Part shown: positions 1-9,662 of the stretch, one piece after another
Position numbering within the stretch: the first letter of the stretch is position 1
Layout of the letters: each line of letters starts with the position of its first letter
NCBI RefSeq assembly: GCF_000586475.1
Contig: NZ_BAWJ01000001.1
Span: forward strand, 289,184 to 353,183
DNA from: Psychrobacter sp. JCM 18903
Lineage (GTDB): Bacteria; Pseudomonadota; Gammaproteobacteria; Pseudomonadales; Moraxellaceae
Direction of reading: 5' to 3'
DNA: 64,000 bases
Notes under the pieces: model-generated
Told to the model about the DNA's origin: nothing
The model's database searches: none
What the model saw: the letters and a program-made list of their open reading frames with translations, nothing else
Position numbers and translations under genes: made by a program

Positions 1-410
1 TTGCGCCCGACGCCAGCGAGAGACTCTAAATCTTTACGGTTATCAGGGACGGTGCTATTAAATTTCTCAATTAAATCATGGCAAGTTTTGATGACATTTT
101 TGGCTTTGGCATTATATAAGCCAATATTTTTGATATAAGATTTTAGACCGTCTTCACCCAATGCCAAGATTGCTTCAGGTGTATTGGCAACGGGATATAA
201 CTGCTGGGTGGCAATATTGACGCTCACATCCGTCGCCTGCGCAGACAAGATGACCGCGATCAGCAGCTCAAAATTACTCTTATAATTCAATTCCGTAACT
301 GGCTCATCAATCGTCGCTGCCAGCTTTTCAAAAAATGGACGCACGTCACGATTGGGCATTCGTCTCGATGGCGGGGTATCGGCAGTTTTATGTTTGACGG
401 TTTTACTCAT
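1..410 (-). CDS. nth: Endonuclease III (3' end outside window)
   Basis: DNA glycosylase/AP lyase of base excision repair that removes oxidised pyrimidines. The visible N-terminal 136 residues carry the family core: FELLIAVILSAQATD near residues 47-61, a central helix ending in the IGLYNAKAKNV segment, and the start of the helix-hairpin-helix LAGVGRK at the window edge. The catalytic Lys/Asp region and the C-terminal 4Fe-4S cysteines lie outside. The ATG is at 410-408. An RnfB-like ferredoxin lies just upstream on the same strand; nth sits at the end of the rnf operon in gammaproteobacteria, so this pairing is typical. Identity is confident. Confidence 0.93.
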   Translation of the reverse strand, partial: MSKTVKHKTADTPPSRRMPNRDVRPFFEKLAATIDEPVTELNYKSNFELLIAVILSAQATDVSVNIATQQLYPVANTPEAILALGEDGLKSYIKNIGLYNAKAKNVIKTCHDLIEKFNSTVPDNRKDLESLAGVGR

Positions 411-521
411 AGTATTCTTACTATTTTTTGGCTATTGATAGTTAATAACTGATACAAGATATCGGGATAAATGCATTTTAGCGATGTTGGGTAGACTGTC
501 TAACAAATGATAATTACGCTA

Positions 522-1370
522 TTAAAGCTGACTTAACTCTACTTGCAACGCGTCAAGCTCTACTTGTTTGCTCTCATTTGGACGGACACTTAGCTGCTTT
601 TCTAGCTTTTTAATTTTACTACGAAGCTTCGCTGCGGCAATAGTATTTTTGGCCTGCGCTTCGCTGATATTCAACGATTGACTAGCGGCATTGTTCAGTT
701 TTGCTTCAACCATGCTGACCACAGGTCTACTATTGCTACTATCAGCCAGCTGCTCGGTGACGCGTCTTAAATGAGTATGATAGCGCTGTCTTAAATCTTC
801 TTGCTCTGTGGTACGTTCAGAGCTAGACAGCTCCCTTTCAACAGTGACCAAATCGATGCAGTCAACTGGACAAGGAGCGATGCAAAGCTCGCAGCCGGTG
901 CATAAATCCGTAAAGATAGTATGCATGTGCTTACCAGTACCGACAATAGCATCGACTGGGCAGGCAGGTATACATTTGGTGCAGCCGATACAGTCATCTT
1001 CACGGATCACCGCACGTACCTCAGTCGGACGTTCAGAGGTCGCATCTATTGGCCACTGAGAAGGCGCAGCGCTAAGTATCGCTTCATGACTATCTATATG
1101 AATAATTTGAGCAATGGCCTTGGTAACGGGTTGACCACCGGGTACACATTTATTGTATGGCTCATTGTCTAACACGATAGCGGCGGCATAAGGTAAGCAG
1201 CCGTCTGGGTGCTCGCAAAGCCCACATTGTGTTTGCGGTAGACAAGCATCAATATATGAGATTTTCGCTTGTATGTCCGCAGGTAAGCGCTCTATATCCA
1301 AAGTGTCGAACAAGATTGGCAAATTGGTGAGACGGATGTGGGTGCTATTTTTACTAGTGGTGCTTTGCAT
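522..1370 (-). CDS. RnfB-like iron-sulfur ferredoxin
   Basis: 282-residue electron-transfer protein related to RnfB. The N-terminal part has the Fe-S domain cysteines CGLCEHPDGC (about residues 49-58) and a fourth cysteine in NKCVPGG. Two 4Fe-4S ferredoxin motifs follow: CIGCTKCIPACP (about 127-138) and CTGCELCIAPCP (about 157-168). The C-terminal 100 residues are charged, coiled-coil-like and low in conservation. Unlike classical RnfB, no N-terminal membrane helix is visible and no rnfA, C, D, G or E genes lie beside it, so it may be a soluble stand-alone ferredoxin rather than part of an ion-pumping complex. The donor and acceptor cannot be told from sequence. Confidence 0.85.
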   Translation of the reverse strand: MQSTTSKNSTHIRLTNLPILFDTLDIERLPADIQAKISYIDACLPQTQCGLCEHPDGCLPYAAAIVLDNEPYNKCVPGGQPVTKAIAQIIHIDSHEAILSAAPSQWPIDATSERPTEVRAVIREDDCIGCTKCIPACPVDAIVGTGKHMHTIFTDLCTGCELCIAPCPVDCIDLVTVERELSSSERTTEQEDLRQRYHTHLRRVTEQLADSSNSRPVVSMVEAKLNNAASQSLNISEAQAKNTIAAAKLRSKIKKLEKQLSVRPNESKQVELDALQVELSQL

Positions 1371-1391
1371 ATGCTTTAAAACCTTAATATC

Positions 1392-1423
1392 AGTGCTAAG
1401 TGCTAAGTGCTAAGTGCTAAGTG
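1392..1423. repeat. 7-bp tandem repeat (AGTGCTA x4.5)
   Basis: Four and a half perfect copies of AGTGCTA directly upstream of the RnfB-like gene start. A perfect short array between a start codon and the neighbouring gene could vary in copy number by slippage and alter spacing of upstream signals. No function is shown. Confidence 0.85.
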
Positions 1424-1493
1424 TGCTCTGAGCGCTGACATTAGAATAATAGGATAATAACGATATTGATAAATGCTGCATTGATATTATAGA

Positions 1494-2519
1494 TTAAAGC
1501 AAAATACCTTGCTCATTGGCAATTTGTGCAATCAGCTCGTAAGCAATGCTACCTTTTGAGGGTATTTTTGGCAAATTTGACAGATCAAAAAAATCGGCGT
1601 GCGACAGCTCATCTTCTTGGATAACAATTTCGCCAGCTGCGTAAGAAGCACGAAAGCCTAGCATTAAATTAGACGGAAATGGCCATGGCTGACTGCTGAC
1701 GTAACGAATATCTGATAGGCTGATATTTACCTCTTCTGCCACTTCACGCACCACCGCGTGTTCTAGGCTTTCACCCACTTCTACAAAGCCTGCAATCAAA
1801 CCGTATAGTAACGGTTGTGGCGACTGTAATAAATGAGGCGCTGTTTTTTGCTGTCCATAACGATGATGATGGGCTAGCAAAATCTGCATTTCACCGGTTT
1901 GCGGATTCGGGCGAGTAATAGCTGTGATGACACAGGGTTGTACACGTGGGTATTGGCGCAATCGGCATACTGGACAGACCATCGCACGCTCATCTCGTTT
2001 GGCATGAATGGTTGGGGCAGCGCAGCGACTACAAAACTGCGTATCTGTTTGCCAGCGCAATAACTGTATCGCTTGGCTAAGCTGATCGGACAAAGCCACT
2101 GGCAACTGAGTAATCAGCTGGCGATAAGGAACAAACGCATTGCCGCTGCCCTCAGCGATGATAGGCAATACCATGTGATGTGCAATTGCATAGTCATAAG
2201 TAATGGCGCTAGCCGCTTGCGCAGTAAAAGTGTGGAGAGTATTAATCGAACTGTCGGTACTTTCTAGAATATCTACACTCGCGCTAGTAGGATTGACATC
2301 AGGCGACCAGTGACGCGGTGCTAGGCTTTCGAGTAGCGTGACATGACCAACTTGATAAGCAAGCTGGGTCTCCTCGTCTGAATGTGTAGCGGATGGGGGT
2401 AATTCAAGCTGCACCGGCCACCATCCATTAGGTCGCTGGCGGCATAAAATGGTGTCATCACTAAATACAAAAGCGCTGGTCATAGGTAAAATTCCAAACC
2501 GGTTAAGGTCAGTACGCAT
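1494..2519 (-). CDS. nudC: NADH pyrophosphatase / NAD-RNA decapping hydrolase NudC
   Basis: 341-residue Nudix enzyme that cleaves NAD(H) to NMN(H) and AMP and removes NAD caps from RNA. A four-cysteine zinc ribbon (CSRC ... CPVC, about residues 162-184) precedes the Nudix box, which starts at GFVEVGESLEHAVVREVAEE (about 243-262). The NudC-specific SQPWPFPSNLMLGF segment follows, as in the E. coli enzyme. The Nudix box has Asn instead of the usual Gly after the EEV. The N-terminal region is longer and more divergent than in E. coli NudC (257 aa), as in other Moraxellaceae. Single gene with its own start at 2519. Confidence 0.93.
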   Translation of the reverse strand: MRTDLNRFGILPMTSAFVFSDDTILCRQRPNGWWPVQLELPPSATHSDEETQLAYQVGHVTLLESLAPRHWSPDVNPTSASVDILESTDSSINTLHTFTAQAASAITYDYAIAHHMVLPIIAEGSGNAFVPYRQLITQLPVALSDQLSQAIQLLRWQTDTQFCSRCAAPTIHAKRDERAMVCPVCRLRQYPRVQPCVITAITRPNPQTGEMQILLAHHHRYGQQKTAPHLLQSPQPLLYGLIAGFVEVGESLEHAVVREVAEEVNISLSDIRYVSSQPWPFPSNLMLGFRASYAAGEIVIQEDELSHADFFDLSNLPKIPSKGSIAYELIAQIANEQGILL

Positions 2520-2554
2520 CAGTGTTGATACAGACTTTTTTTTAATTGAAGTAA

Positions 2555-2661
2555 AGTCAATCCTATATCATTCGGATACGGTGTCAGTCAGGCTCGCTTA
2601 GCACTACTATTCGTAGTGCTTTCAATCACCTTGCTTGTATCTAGCTTATATGGGATCGACT
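2555..2661. repeat. 107-bp imperfect inverted-repeat element
   Basis: The outer 25 bases at each end pair imperfectly (18 of 25 complementary), and the centre holds a perfect 8-bp stem AGCACTAC/GTAGTGCT (2600-2607 and 2613-2620) with a 5-base loop. The whole gene-free gap can fold as a long hairpin. It resembles dispersed non-coding repeats of enterobacterial REP/ERIC type in organisation only. No other copy was noticed in this window. Confidence 0.6.
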
Positions 2662-2733
2662 ATATATAAATGAAGGGCTATGGCAGAAAAGCCGCCATTA
2701 AAATATCATTTTAGTGCTTAAGTATGATAAAAA

Positions 2734-4416
2734 TTAGGCTGCGAGTAGATGACTCAAGCTCTGCTGTCCCACATCTAATGCTTGTTTGCTGACTGGGCGA
2801 TTGTGCTCAAAACCATCTAGATGATGATCGACGGCCATAATAACATCAGCGATACAGGCAAGCGTATTGTCTTCAATACGTTGTCCACCTTCGATGCGTT
2901 GCTGAAGATAATTGGCCAATTGACTGAGCATGCTGGCAGGTGTTGGCAGCTGTAAGAAGCGCACAGCCCCTGCCACTTGGCGCATCATCTCAGGTATGTT
3001 CTGGATATTGAGCATATCGCGCTCTGGCTCAGCCAGATAATCGTTAATGGCTTGTTCTGCACTGGCAATAGCGGAACGACTTTCTTGTATCAAAGTATCA
3101 TTAGCCGTATTGAGCTGATGTAAAGAGATATGCGGGTTATTCAGTGGCAAATAGATGGCCCCTGGTGTGTGCATTTCTGCCATTGCAATGGTGGCGTTTT
3201 CCGCATGCATTAATGCCAACAGCAAGTGATCGAAATCATCAGGCGAGGGCGTTTGCCAATGACTAACAGCTTCTGCTGCTACGCTGAGACTATTGGCTGC
3301 ATTTGATAAACCAAGCAAGCGTAACGCTGAGCTCAATTCTGTTAGCTCTTCGATAATCTGTGCGGTTTGCATATCGACAGGGTTCAATGAATCACCGCGT
3401 GCGTAACTATCCACATTTTCTTTGATGGTATTAATTTGGGTCTGAATGATGGTGTTCAGCGTATCGGTCAGGGCGCGATTAGGACCGAATAAGAAACGTT
3501 TCATTTGCTCAAGTTGCGCGCTTTCCAAGTGGTTGCTGGCATATTGCTCACGCAGTCGTTGGGCTGCATCACTGTCACGCTGGCAAGCAAAACTGACCAA
3601 ATCAGCAAAACGTTTGTCCATCACAGGCAAGTAGCTTTGGAATTGCTGTTCTAAGTAAATCAGTGTATGTTTTTGACTCAGGTTTAACGGTAATATCGTG
3701 GCAATGTCCGTGACAGCTGCGGTGGCCGCTTGCCAAAATAGACTGCTGGTGTTCGATGCTATCAAAGCACACGCTGCACTCATGGCGTCAAGCTTCTGCT
3801 GATCGTCTGGGCTAACGTTGCCATCTTGATTGAGCAGAGCGACTCCAAGACCACTACGATAAGCATAAGTTAGTAGTTCAGTGTCTAGGTTAAGCTCGTC
3901 AAGTGGTTGGAAGTTTTGTTCAGGGTTGGCAATGATGACACTACTGCTACCAAAAGCTGCAAAATAGTCTGCTGTGATAGGGGTTTCTTGCCCGTGAGCA
4001 TTGAGTTTATTGATAACAGGCAGCAACAATGTTGGCTCTACTGACTCTGTCAAAAGTACAAACTCGATATAGCGATCCAGTGTCATAATGGCTTCTGATA
4101 AGTCCATAATCAAGCTGGTATCGTTATTATCACCATTATCATAGAGGCGCTGTAAACCATTGACAATAGCGGTGTTCAAAGCCTCTGCACCAACCAAAGA
4201 TATCAGCTCAAAGATGCAAGACAGCTGCTTTAGCACAGTGATAGAATCTAATAATAAAGGGGCTTGACTATTATCATCATTAAATTCACTCAGATGAATC
4301 TCAGTATCTTTTAAGGTTACGATGATCTCATCATGCAACAAATGTAGCGATGGTAGATTGAAATCAGTAACACTAAGCGTTGGGGCCGTTAACTTCATTT
4401 GTGCAGACTGGTTCAT
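2734..4416 (-). CDS. ChpA/PilL N-terminal-like Hpt-domain protein
   Basis: About 560 residues, almost entirely alpha-helical, resembling the repeated Hpt-like modules at the N terminus of the twitching-motility kinase ChpA/PilL. Helical bundles with segments such as VLKQLSCIFELISLVGAEAL, DLSEAIMTLDRYIEFVLL and QVAGAVRFLQLPTPASMLSQ recall its pseudo-phosphotransfer domains. No CheA dimerisation, ATPase or CheW domain and no clear HxxKG phosphotransfer histidine is visible, so it is probably a scaffold or regulator of type IV pilus signalling rather than a kinase. ATG at 4416 with an upstream GGA is preferred to an in-frame GTG at 4479. Family assignment is by overall resemblance. Confidence 0.6.
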   Translation of the reverse strand: MNQSAQMKLTAPTLSVTDFNLPSLHLLHDEIIVTLKDTEIHLSEFNDDNSQAPLLLDSITVLKQLSCIFELISLVGAEALNTAIVNGLQRLYDNGDNNDTSLIMDLSEAIMTLDRYIEFVLLTESVEPTLLLPVINKLNAHGQETPITADYFAAFGSSSVIIANPEQNFQPLDELNLDTELLTYAYRSGLGVALLNQDGNVSPDDQQKLDAMSAACALIASNTSSLFWQAATAAVTDIATILPLNLSQKHTLIYLEQQFQSYLPVMDKRFADLVSFACQRDSDAAQRLREQYASNHLESAQLEQMKRFLFGPNRALTDTLNTIIQTQINTIKENVDSYARGDSLNPVDMQTAQIIEELTELSSALRLLGLSNAANSLSVAAEAVSHWQTPSPDDFDHLLLALMHAENATIAMAEMHTPGAIYLPLNNPHISLHQLNTANDTLIQESRSAIASAEQAINDYLAEPERDMLNIQNIPEMMRQVAGAVRFLQLPTPASMLSQLANYLQQRIEGGQRIEDNTLACIADVIMAVDHHLDGFEHNRPVSKQALDVGQQSLSHLLAA

Positions 4417-4576
4417 AGGTGTTTTTCCATAATGTACTGATGAGAATGGCGATGGTTTAAATGATGATCGAAAAAGCACTTGCTGGTGATGTTTTAACGC
4501 TTAATATAACAATAATCAAGCCTATATTATACAAATGTTATTGCTTAAAGATTGATATCATCAGCTTATACGGCGA

Positions 4577-6192
4577 CTACATATTGGCTTTTAGCTCAGG
4601 ATACGCTTCTGCGAGCGCGGCATACCACTCTTGATTGGTATTTTCATCCATAGAGGACTCTAGCAATAAAGACGCTAAATTGGCAAAACTGGCGTGTGCT
4701 GTCTGCCCACCATCTGTTTGCGTGTTTTCTTCGATGGCGAGTGTAACCTGTCCACCTGTCATCGCCAGATAAACTTCTGCTAAAATCTCTGAATCAAGTA
4801 AGGCGCCGTGAAAAGTACGATCTTGCTTCCCCACATTTAGGCGACGCACTAAAGCATCTAGGGTGTTTTTTTGCCCAGGATATTGCTGCTTTGCCATGAC
4901 CAGCGAGTCAGTCACTTGTACGCGCTCGGCAAAGTCGTTCATACCAACTTTGGCAAACTCCATGTTTAAGAAGTTCATATCAAAGGTGGCGTTATGAGCG
5001 ATGATTTCTGCGCCGTCCATAAAATCATAGAGCGACTGAGCAACTTGATCGAAGGTAGGCTTGTCGGTCAAAAATGCCTCAGAAATACCATGGATACGAA
5101 TGACTTCATCATCCATGCCGCGCTGTGGATTGATATAAACGTGGAGCTTTTCACCCGTAAATTTACGCCCGATCATCTCCACGATACCGACTTCGATAAT
5201 ACGGTCGCCTTTTAACGGATCAAGACCTGTGGTTTCAGTATCCATAATGAGCTGGCGATCAGACTCATGACGATGGATAGGTTTGGGTAGCAGCGGTATG
5301 AAATACGGATTGGCACGGCTGGTGTCGCCGTCAAATTTTGGTGTATTAGCTTCTTCTATGCCAGTAACGGTAGCGGGCACATGATCATTTATCGTCGCAT
5401 CAGTCATAGACGTTTGGGTTTCCGGCATCTCTATTTTACTCATTGGTTTGCTAGCATTATGCTGATAGCGATCGGCTTCTGTTACAGCATCTTTACTCAT
5501 CATATCATCGGCAGGGTTTGTATCGTTATCAGTGTCTATGACATCTTCGTCAAGCTCATCATCTGTCATATCCAGACCCAGTGGATCGAAACTTAGCCAG
5601 TCATCGTGAGCAGCATTTTGCGCTGTATTAGGCATTATTTGCCCTTTTTTTTTAGCTGTGTCTTGCGGCTCTATGCTCGATAATTCTTCACTGCTGGACG
5701 TCACGCCCAAGTTTGCCAGCTCGTCCGCTTTTTCATTGCCTGCATGTCCTGCGTGACCTTTTACCCAATGCCAGTCAACATCGCGCTGCTGGCATAGCTT
5801 GTCTAATTGCTGCCAAAGGTCTTGATTGGCAACGGGTTTTTTACTTGCCGTTTTCCAGCCTCTTTTTTTCCAACCCTCTATCCATTCGGTGATGCCTTTT
5901 TTGACATAGCTTGAGTCTGTCCAAATCTCGAGGTTGTGCTCATGCGGGCTATGGGTCAATGCTTGTATCGCGCCCATCAACTCCATGCGATTATTGGTCG
6001 TCTCTTTATCACCGCCGTACAAATCTTGTGTACGTCCATCACTAAAAATGAGGTGTGCGCCCCAGCCACCAGCGCCTGGATTGCCTTTACAGGCACCATC
6101 GTATAGGCCACGGTGGTGTTTGACTTGGCGGCCAACGGATTCATCGCGTTACTGGTGTTGAATGGCTGCGCTGAGGTGCGATTGTCTGACAT
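4577..6192 (-). CDS. rnhA-dnaQ: RNase HI / DNA polymerase III epsilon fusion (one frameshift)
   Basis: Two enzymes in one polypeptide of about 538 residues. The N-terminal RNase HI removes RNA from RNA:DNA hybrids and has [25 protein letters not shown] and [10 protein letters not shown] with all four acidic active-site residues. An acidic linker of roughly 100 residues leads to a DnaQ 3'-5' proofreading exonuclease with Exo [11 protein letters not shown], Exo [13 protein letters not shown] and Exo [17 protein letters not shown]. In E. coli these are adjacent divergent genes; the fusion is typical of Moraxellaceae. One base is missing near 6104-6106, just before the first catalytic Asp (TATAC-GATGGT; restoring a C gives YTDG). 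Because DnaQ is needed for accurate replication, a sequencing error is more likely than a real mutation. Confidence 0.9.
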
Positions 6193-6616
6193 AAAAAATT
6201 ATTGACCTAAAAATTGATAAACATAGGGAGGGTTGGAGGGATTTTGCTAGCGTTGTTTTTACACCAGCGCTTCCATTATATTTTGGGAATGAGTATAACA
6301 AATCTATCGTTGATGTGGGCAATCGTAATGCACAAAGTCGCTAAAAGCACAGATCATAATAGTAACCTTGCTATTTTCTGTTAAAATGAGCTGTGTTGCG
6401 ACACAGTATCAAACGGTATTGACTACGCAGCAGAAAAAACAGCAGTTTGCTGGCGTCAATGAGTAGCGCAAATCATTCGACAGTGCCAATAGTTGATGAA
6501 AACACGCCCTAAAAAATCACGTTAATAGCAACATTGTCGTCATCACTGTTTAAAGATAGTTTTTTTAAAGACAATTTTCATAAAAGTTTAATGCATGAAT
6601 GCAGGATAACCCTATT
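6193..6616. other. Intergenic region between divergent genes
   Basis: About 420 bases separate the leftward rnhA-dnaQ start from the rightward lipoprotein start, so promoters for both should lie here. No convincing coding frame, RNA gene or repeat was recognised. AT-rich runs around 6540-6590 are compatible with the lipoprotein promoter, but no exact -35/-10 pair can be defended. Confidence 0.4.
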
Positions 6617-7171
6617 ATGTCCTTACGCTCAAACATTTTTTATAAAAGGCTGATGTGCTTGCCAGTCGGCATAGCGGTGAGCAGCGCACTATTTTTAAGT
6701 GCTTGCAACGATAGCAACATTCAAGCTGATACTGGAATGGTCGAAGCGGCGACAGACTTATCGGTTTTTGAAGGTTGTTACACGGTTAGTCATGACGAGC
6801 CTGCCCAAATAAAAATCAGTCAACAGGATGGCTCTTGGGTGATGCAGATGAAAGAGCCGGCAAGTGCGAAGCGCGTTTGGGATGACGCTGAGCCGCTAGA
6901 AGTGATTGAAAATAGCGAAATCCCGCAGTTTTTCTCTATTGACCCTGACAATGTCGATGCGGTCATTGGGCGTCCTGATCGAGTGCTAGTACTGGCTCAT
7001 GTTAAGCCTGCCTATGCCAATATCGATCCACTCTTAGATAGTGAATACTTATCCTATATTTATCGCGGTGCCAATACCATCTATCGTGTCGAGTGTGATG
7101 ATGTTAATACCGATATTTTAGCCAATCCACATGCCAATATTGTGATTGATAATGTTAATGAGAGCCTCTAA
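6617..7171 (+). CDS. Predicted outer-membrane or periplasmic lipoprotein
   Basis: About 184 residues. A basic N terminus (MSLRSNIFYKRL), a hydrophobic stretch and a lipobox LFLSAC near residue 30 indicate SPase II processing and lipidation. The mature part is acidic, with two further cysteines (EGCYTV and RVECDD) that could form a disulfide. No known domain was recognised. ATG at 6617 has AGGA about 10 bases upstream and is preferred to an in-frame ATG at 6599. Confidence 0.75.
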   Translation: MSLRSNIFYKRLMCLPVGIAVSSALFLSACNDSNIQADTGMVEAATDLSVFEGCYTVSHDEPAQIKISQQDGSWVMQMKEPASAKRVWDDAEPLEVIENSEIPQFFSIDPDNVDAVIGRPDRVLVLAHVKPAYANIDPLLDSEYLSYIYRGANTIYRVECDDVNTDILANPHANIVIDNVNESL

Positions 7172-7262
7172 ACAAGCACGGCTCATAAACAGAATTTATG
7201 ATCAATAAAGTTGTTTTAAACAGTATTTTGCTATAAACCGTACGTCATTAGAGTTAAGCAAT

Positions 7263-7568
7263 ATGAATTTTTTTAGTTACGTGGTATTGGGCGGATTTTC
7301 TTATGCGGCTGGTTGGGGAATCAGAACCTATGTACTTGATAAGAAGCCTGAACCTGAGCAACCTTACAATCTAAAGCATCCTGCAATTTTGGCGTACTTA
7401 GGCGGTTTCTTTATTATTATGCTGATTGTTTCTTGGCTGATTGGTCGCTATGCGCTTGGGCATACTGCTATCGATTTGCCGTTTATTATTATCAATAGCC
7501 TCGTTGCAACCTTTGTCTATTCGTTCGGTCTCAATCCAGAAAAAGCGCGTTATGATGTTCCAGATTAA
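7263..7568 (+). CDS. Small inner-membrane protein
   Basis: 101 residues with an N-terminal hydrophobic segment (about 3-20) and two strong transmembrane helices (about 42-62 and 72-90), separated by a short polar loop. No domain of known function was recognised. It lies 91 bases after the lipoprotein gene on the same strand and ends at a strong hairpin terminator, so the two may share a transcript. Confidence 0.7.
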   Translation: MNFFSYVVLGGFSYAAGWGIRTYVLDKKPEPEQPYNLKHPAILAYLGGFFIIMLIVSWLIGRYALGHTAIDLPFIIINSLVATFVYSFGLNPEKARYDVPD

Positions 7569-7597
7569 CTCATATAAATAATTGCTATTAATGAATA

Positions 7598-7640
7598 AAA
7601 AAGCCACGGCTGATACATTGATTGTCAGTCGTGGCTTTTT
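7598..7640. terminator. Bidirectional terminator hairpin
   Basis: Stem AAAAAGCCAC/GTGGCTTTTT, extended inward by GCTGA/TCAGT pairing, with A- and T-runs on the two sides. It lies between the rightward membrane-protein gene and the convergent DUF1232 gene and can serve both. Confidence 0.85.
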
Positions 7641-7691
7641 ATAACGATTATTTTTTATAATGATCATTTCAGGATGATAGCTTGTACAAGG

Positions 7692-8090
7692 TTACCTGTT
7701 TTTCTTTAAGTCGGTAGCGGTTTGTTTTTTCTTCCAAGTTTGATATTTTTGCAAATCTTTTTCGACCAACTTCAAGCAAAAGGTGAGGACTAGCGCATCG
7801 TCAATATGACCGATAAAGGGTATGAAATCTGGAATGATATCGATTGGGTTGAGAGTATAGAGCAGTCCAACCACACCTGCTGAAATGGTCTTATAGGGAA
7901 TATCGCGATAGTTTCCCTGATAGTAGTCTTTAATCAAGCTCATGAATAGCATCAAATCTTTGGCAAAACGCTCAAGATGGCTACTGTCTTTTAGCTTTTC
8001 TTGCAGTTTTTCTTCTTCGTTGATGAGGTACTCTAAATCGGTATCCAATATGTCCTCTTTTTTCTGTTTATCAATCGCTTTCTCAGCCAT
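7692..8090 (-). CDS. YkvA/DUF1232 family membrane protein
   Basis: 132 residues. The DUF1232 signature is clear: Y(T)LNPIDIIPDFIPFIGHIDD at about residues 82-102, a short hydrophobic hairpin typical of the family. The N-terminal half is charged and coiled-coil-like (about 12-45) and the C terminus is lysine-rich. The biochemical role of the family is not established. Single gene, convergent with the upstream membrane-protein gene. Confidence 0.8.
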   Translation of the reverse strand: MAEKAIDKQKKEDILDTDLEYLINEEEKLQEKLKDSSHLERFAKDLMLFMSLIKDYYQGNYRDIPYKTISAGVVGLLYTLNPIDIIPDFIPFIGHIDDALVLTFCLKLVEKDLQKYQTWKKKQTATDLKKNR

Positions 8091-8344
8091 TATTATTATC
8101 CTTATTTAACCGAAATCGGTATTCTCATACTACAACAAAGTCGCGGAATGTGCCAATAGGGCTAGGTTTTTGGTGTGTATCATGGCTAGCATGGCGAAAA
8201 ATTAAATAGTGGCAAGGGTTGGGCAACTATCATAGCCAAAAAAGCGTTTACAATATGCTGCTGTGCGGTTTAAGCAAGTAGACTGCAAAAATAAAGATGA
8301 TGCAAAAGTATATTAAAATAAAGATGATAAGGTGGCAGAGAGAG

Positions 8345-9620
8345 ATGGTTTTTAAGAGTCAGTTATTAATAGATGATAGAAACAAAAATGAGCATACAGC
8401 GATTGAAACGCCATCTGGGCTAAACCGTCGGCAGTTTTTGCGTCGAGTAGGTGTTAGTGCGGGTACTGCGGCATTGGCGACGCAAGGTATTTCTCAGGTA
8501 TTTGCCGCCAGCCTATAGACCCTAATAATAGTCCGCAGCTCACCAAGATGATTTGCCGACCGCGTTATTGGGTGAGCGTTCATCCTCACAGCCGTCACTC
8601 ACGCAAACACGCTGTATTACGCCAACGATTGAAACGCGACTTTTTGCCAGCTCTAATGTGGGCGGTAGCGATGACCGCAATCAGTTGGCATTAGATCGTG
8701 TGGCTTGTGCGGGTTTTAAAGTCAATAACCCTACGATTACCAATCGGCAGTATCTGCGTTTTGCTGGTACGGATTCGCAGCGCGCGAGTGATCTGCAAAA
8801 TATCGCGACGGGTGCAATAGCCGCCCCAAAATTGTTACTCGGCGTGCGCGGCGGCTATGGTGCGATGCGTATATTACCCATGGTTGACTGGACAACGCTA
8901 GGACGGATTATGAAGGAGCATGGCACGATACTCGCAGGGTTCAGTGATGTGACCGCTATCCAATGTGCGCTACTGGCAAAGGGTGATATGAGCTCACTCG
9001 CAGCACCGATGCTCTATAGCGAGTTTGGCAAAACAGCACCCGATCAAGTCAGCTGTCGACAGTTTGTTGAAGCGCTCACCAATCCTAATCTAGCTATCAA
9101 CATATCAGACGCGGCTTTAACCAGTCCAAATTTACCGAGTATTCTAACAAGTGCTGAGCCCAAAGCAATAACGGGCACGATTTGGGGTGGTAATCTAAGC
9201 GTGGTGTCATCGCTGGCTGGTAGTGAGTATTTGCCGCGTATTGATGGCGGCATTGTGTTTTTGGAAGACGTGGGCGAGCAACCTTATCGTATCGAGCGCA
9301 TGTTATATGACTTGTACCTCGCAGGTATCTTTAAGCATCAACAAGCCATTGTATTTGGCGCGTTATCGGGCACAGGTGAAGACAGCTACGACAAACGCTA
9401 CGATGTTGCGACAGTCATTCATCAATTGCATGAACTGACCGGATTACCCATTTATAGTGGCATGCGCTTTGGTCATATTGGAAAAAAACACAGCTTTCCA
9501 CTCGGGGCGACTTGTCAGCTAACACCTAATACTGATGGCGGCTATCAGTTAGCATTTACCGATTACCCGACCATTAAGGCTGAAACTATAAATGTCGAAG
9601 GATTGTGGCAAACGATTTAG
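8345..9620 (+). CDS. Tat-exported LD-carboxypeptidase-like S66 peptidase (two frameshifts)
   Basis: LdcA-family (S66) serine peptidase of about 425 residues. S66 enzymes trim L,D-linked D-alanine from murein peptides, usually in the cytoplasm. A twin-arginine signal is visible at about residues 27-55 (NRRQFLRRVGVSAG, then Ala-rich to VFAAS), implying folded export to the periplasm. The catalytic part has LLGVRGGYGAMRILP, the AGFSDVTAI segment, GTIWGGNLSVVSSL and FLEDVGEQPYRIERML; the final HIGKK carries the expected His. Two single-base losses (CC run near 8512, GG to G near 8547) separate signal and enzyme; adding both back gives one frame. Start at 8345 has AAGG upstream. Substrate is uncertain. 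Confidence 0.75.
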
Positions 9621-9662
9621 GCATTAGATAAACTTTATAAAATTAGCCATTAAAGAACCGTG

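Noticed and set aside
791..1172. Several 60-85 residue open frames opposite and across the RnfB-like gene
   Set aside because: They lie wholly inside a well-supported gene in other frames and have no family resemblance or ribosome sites; the same holds for similar short frames over other genes.
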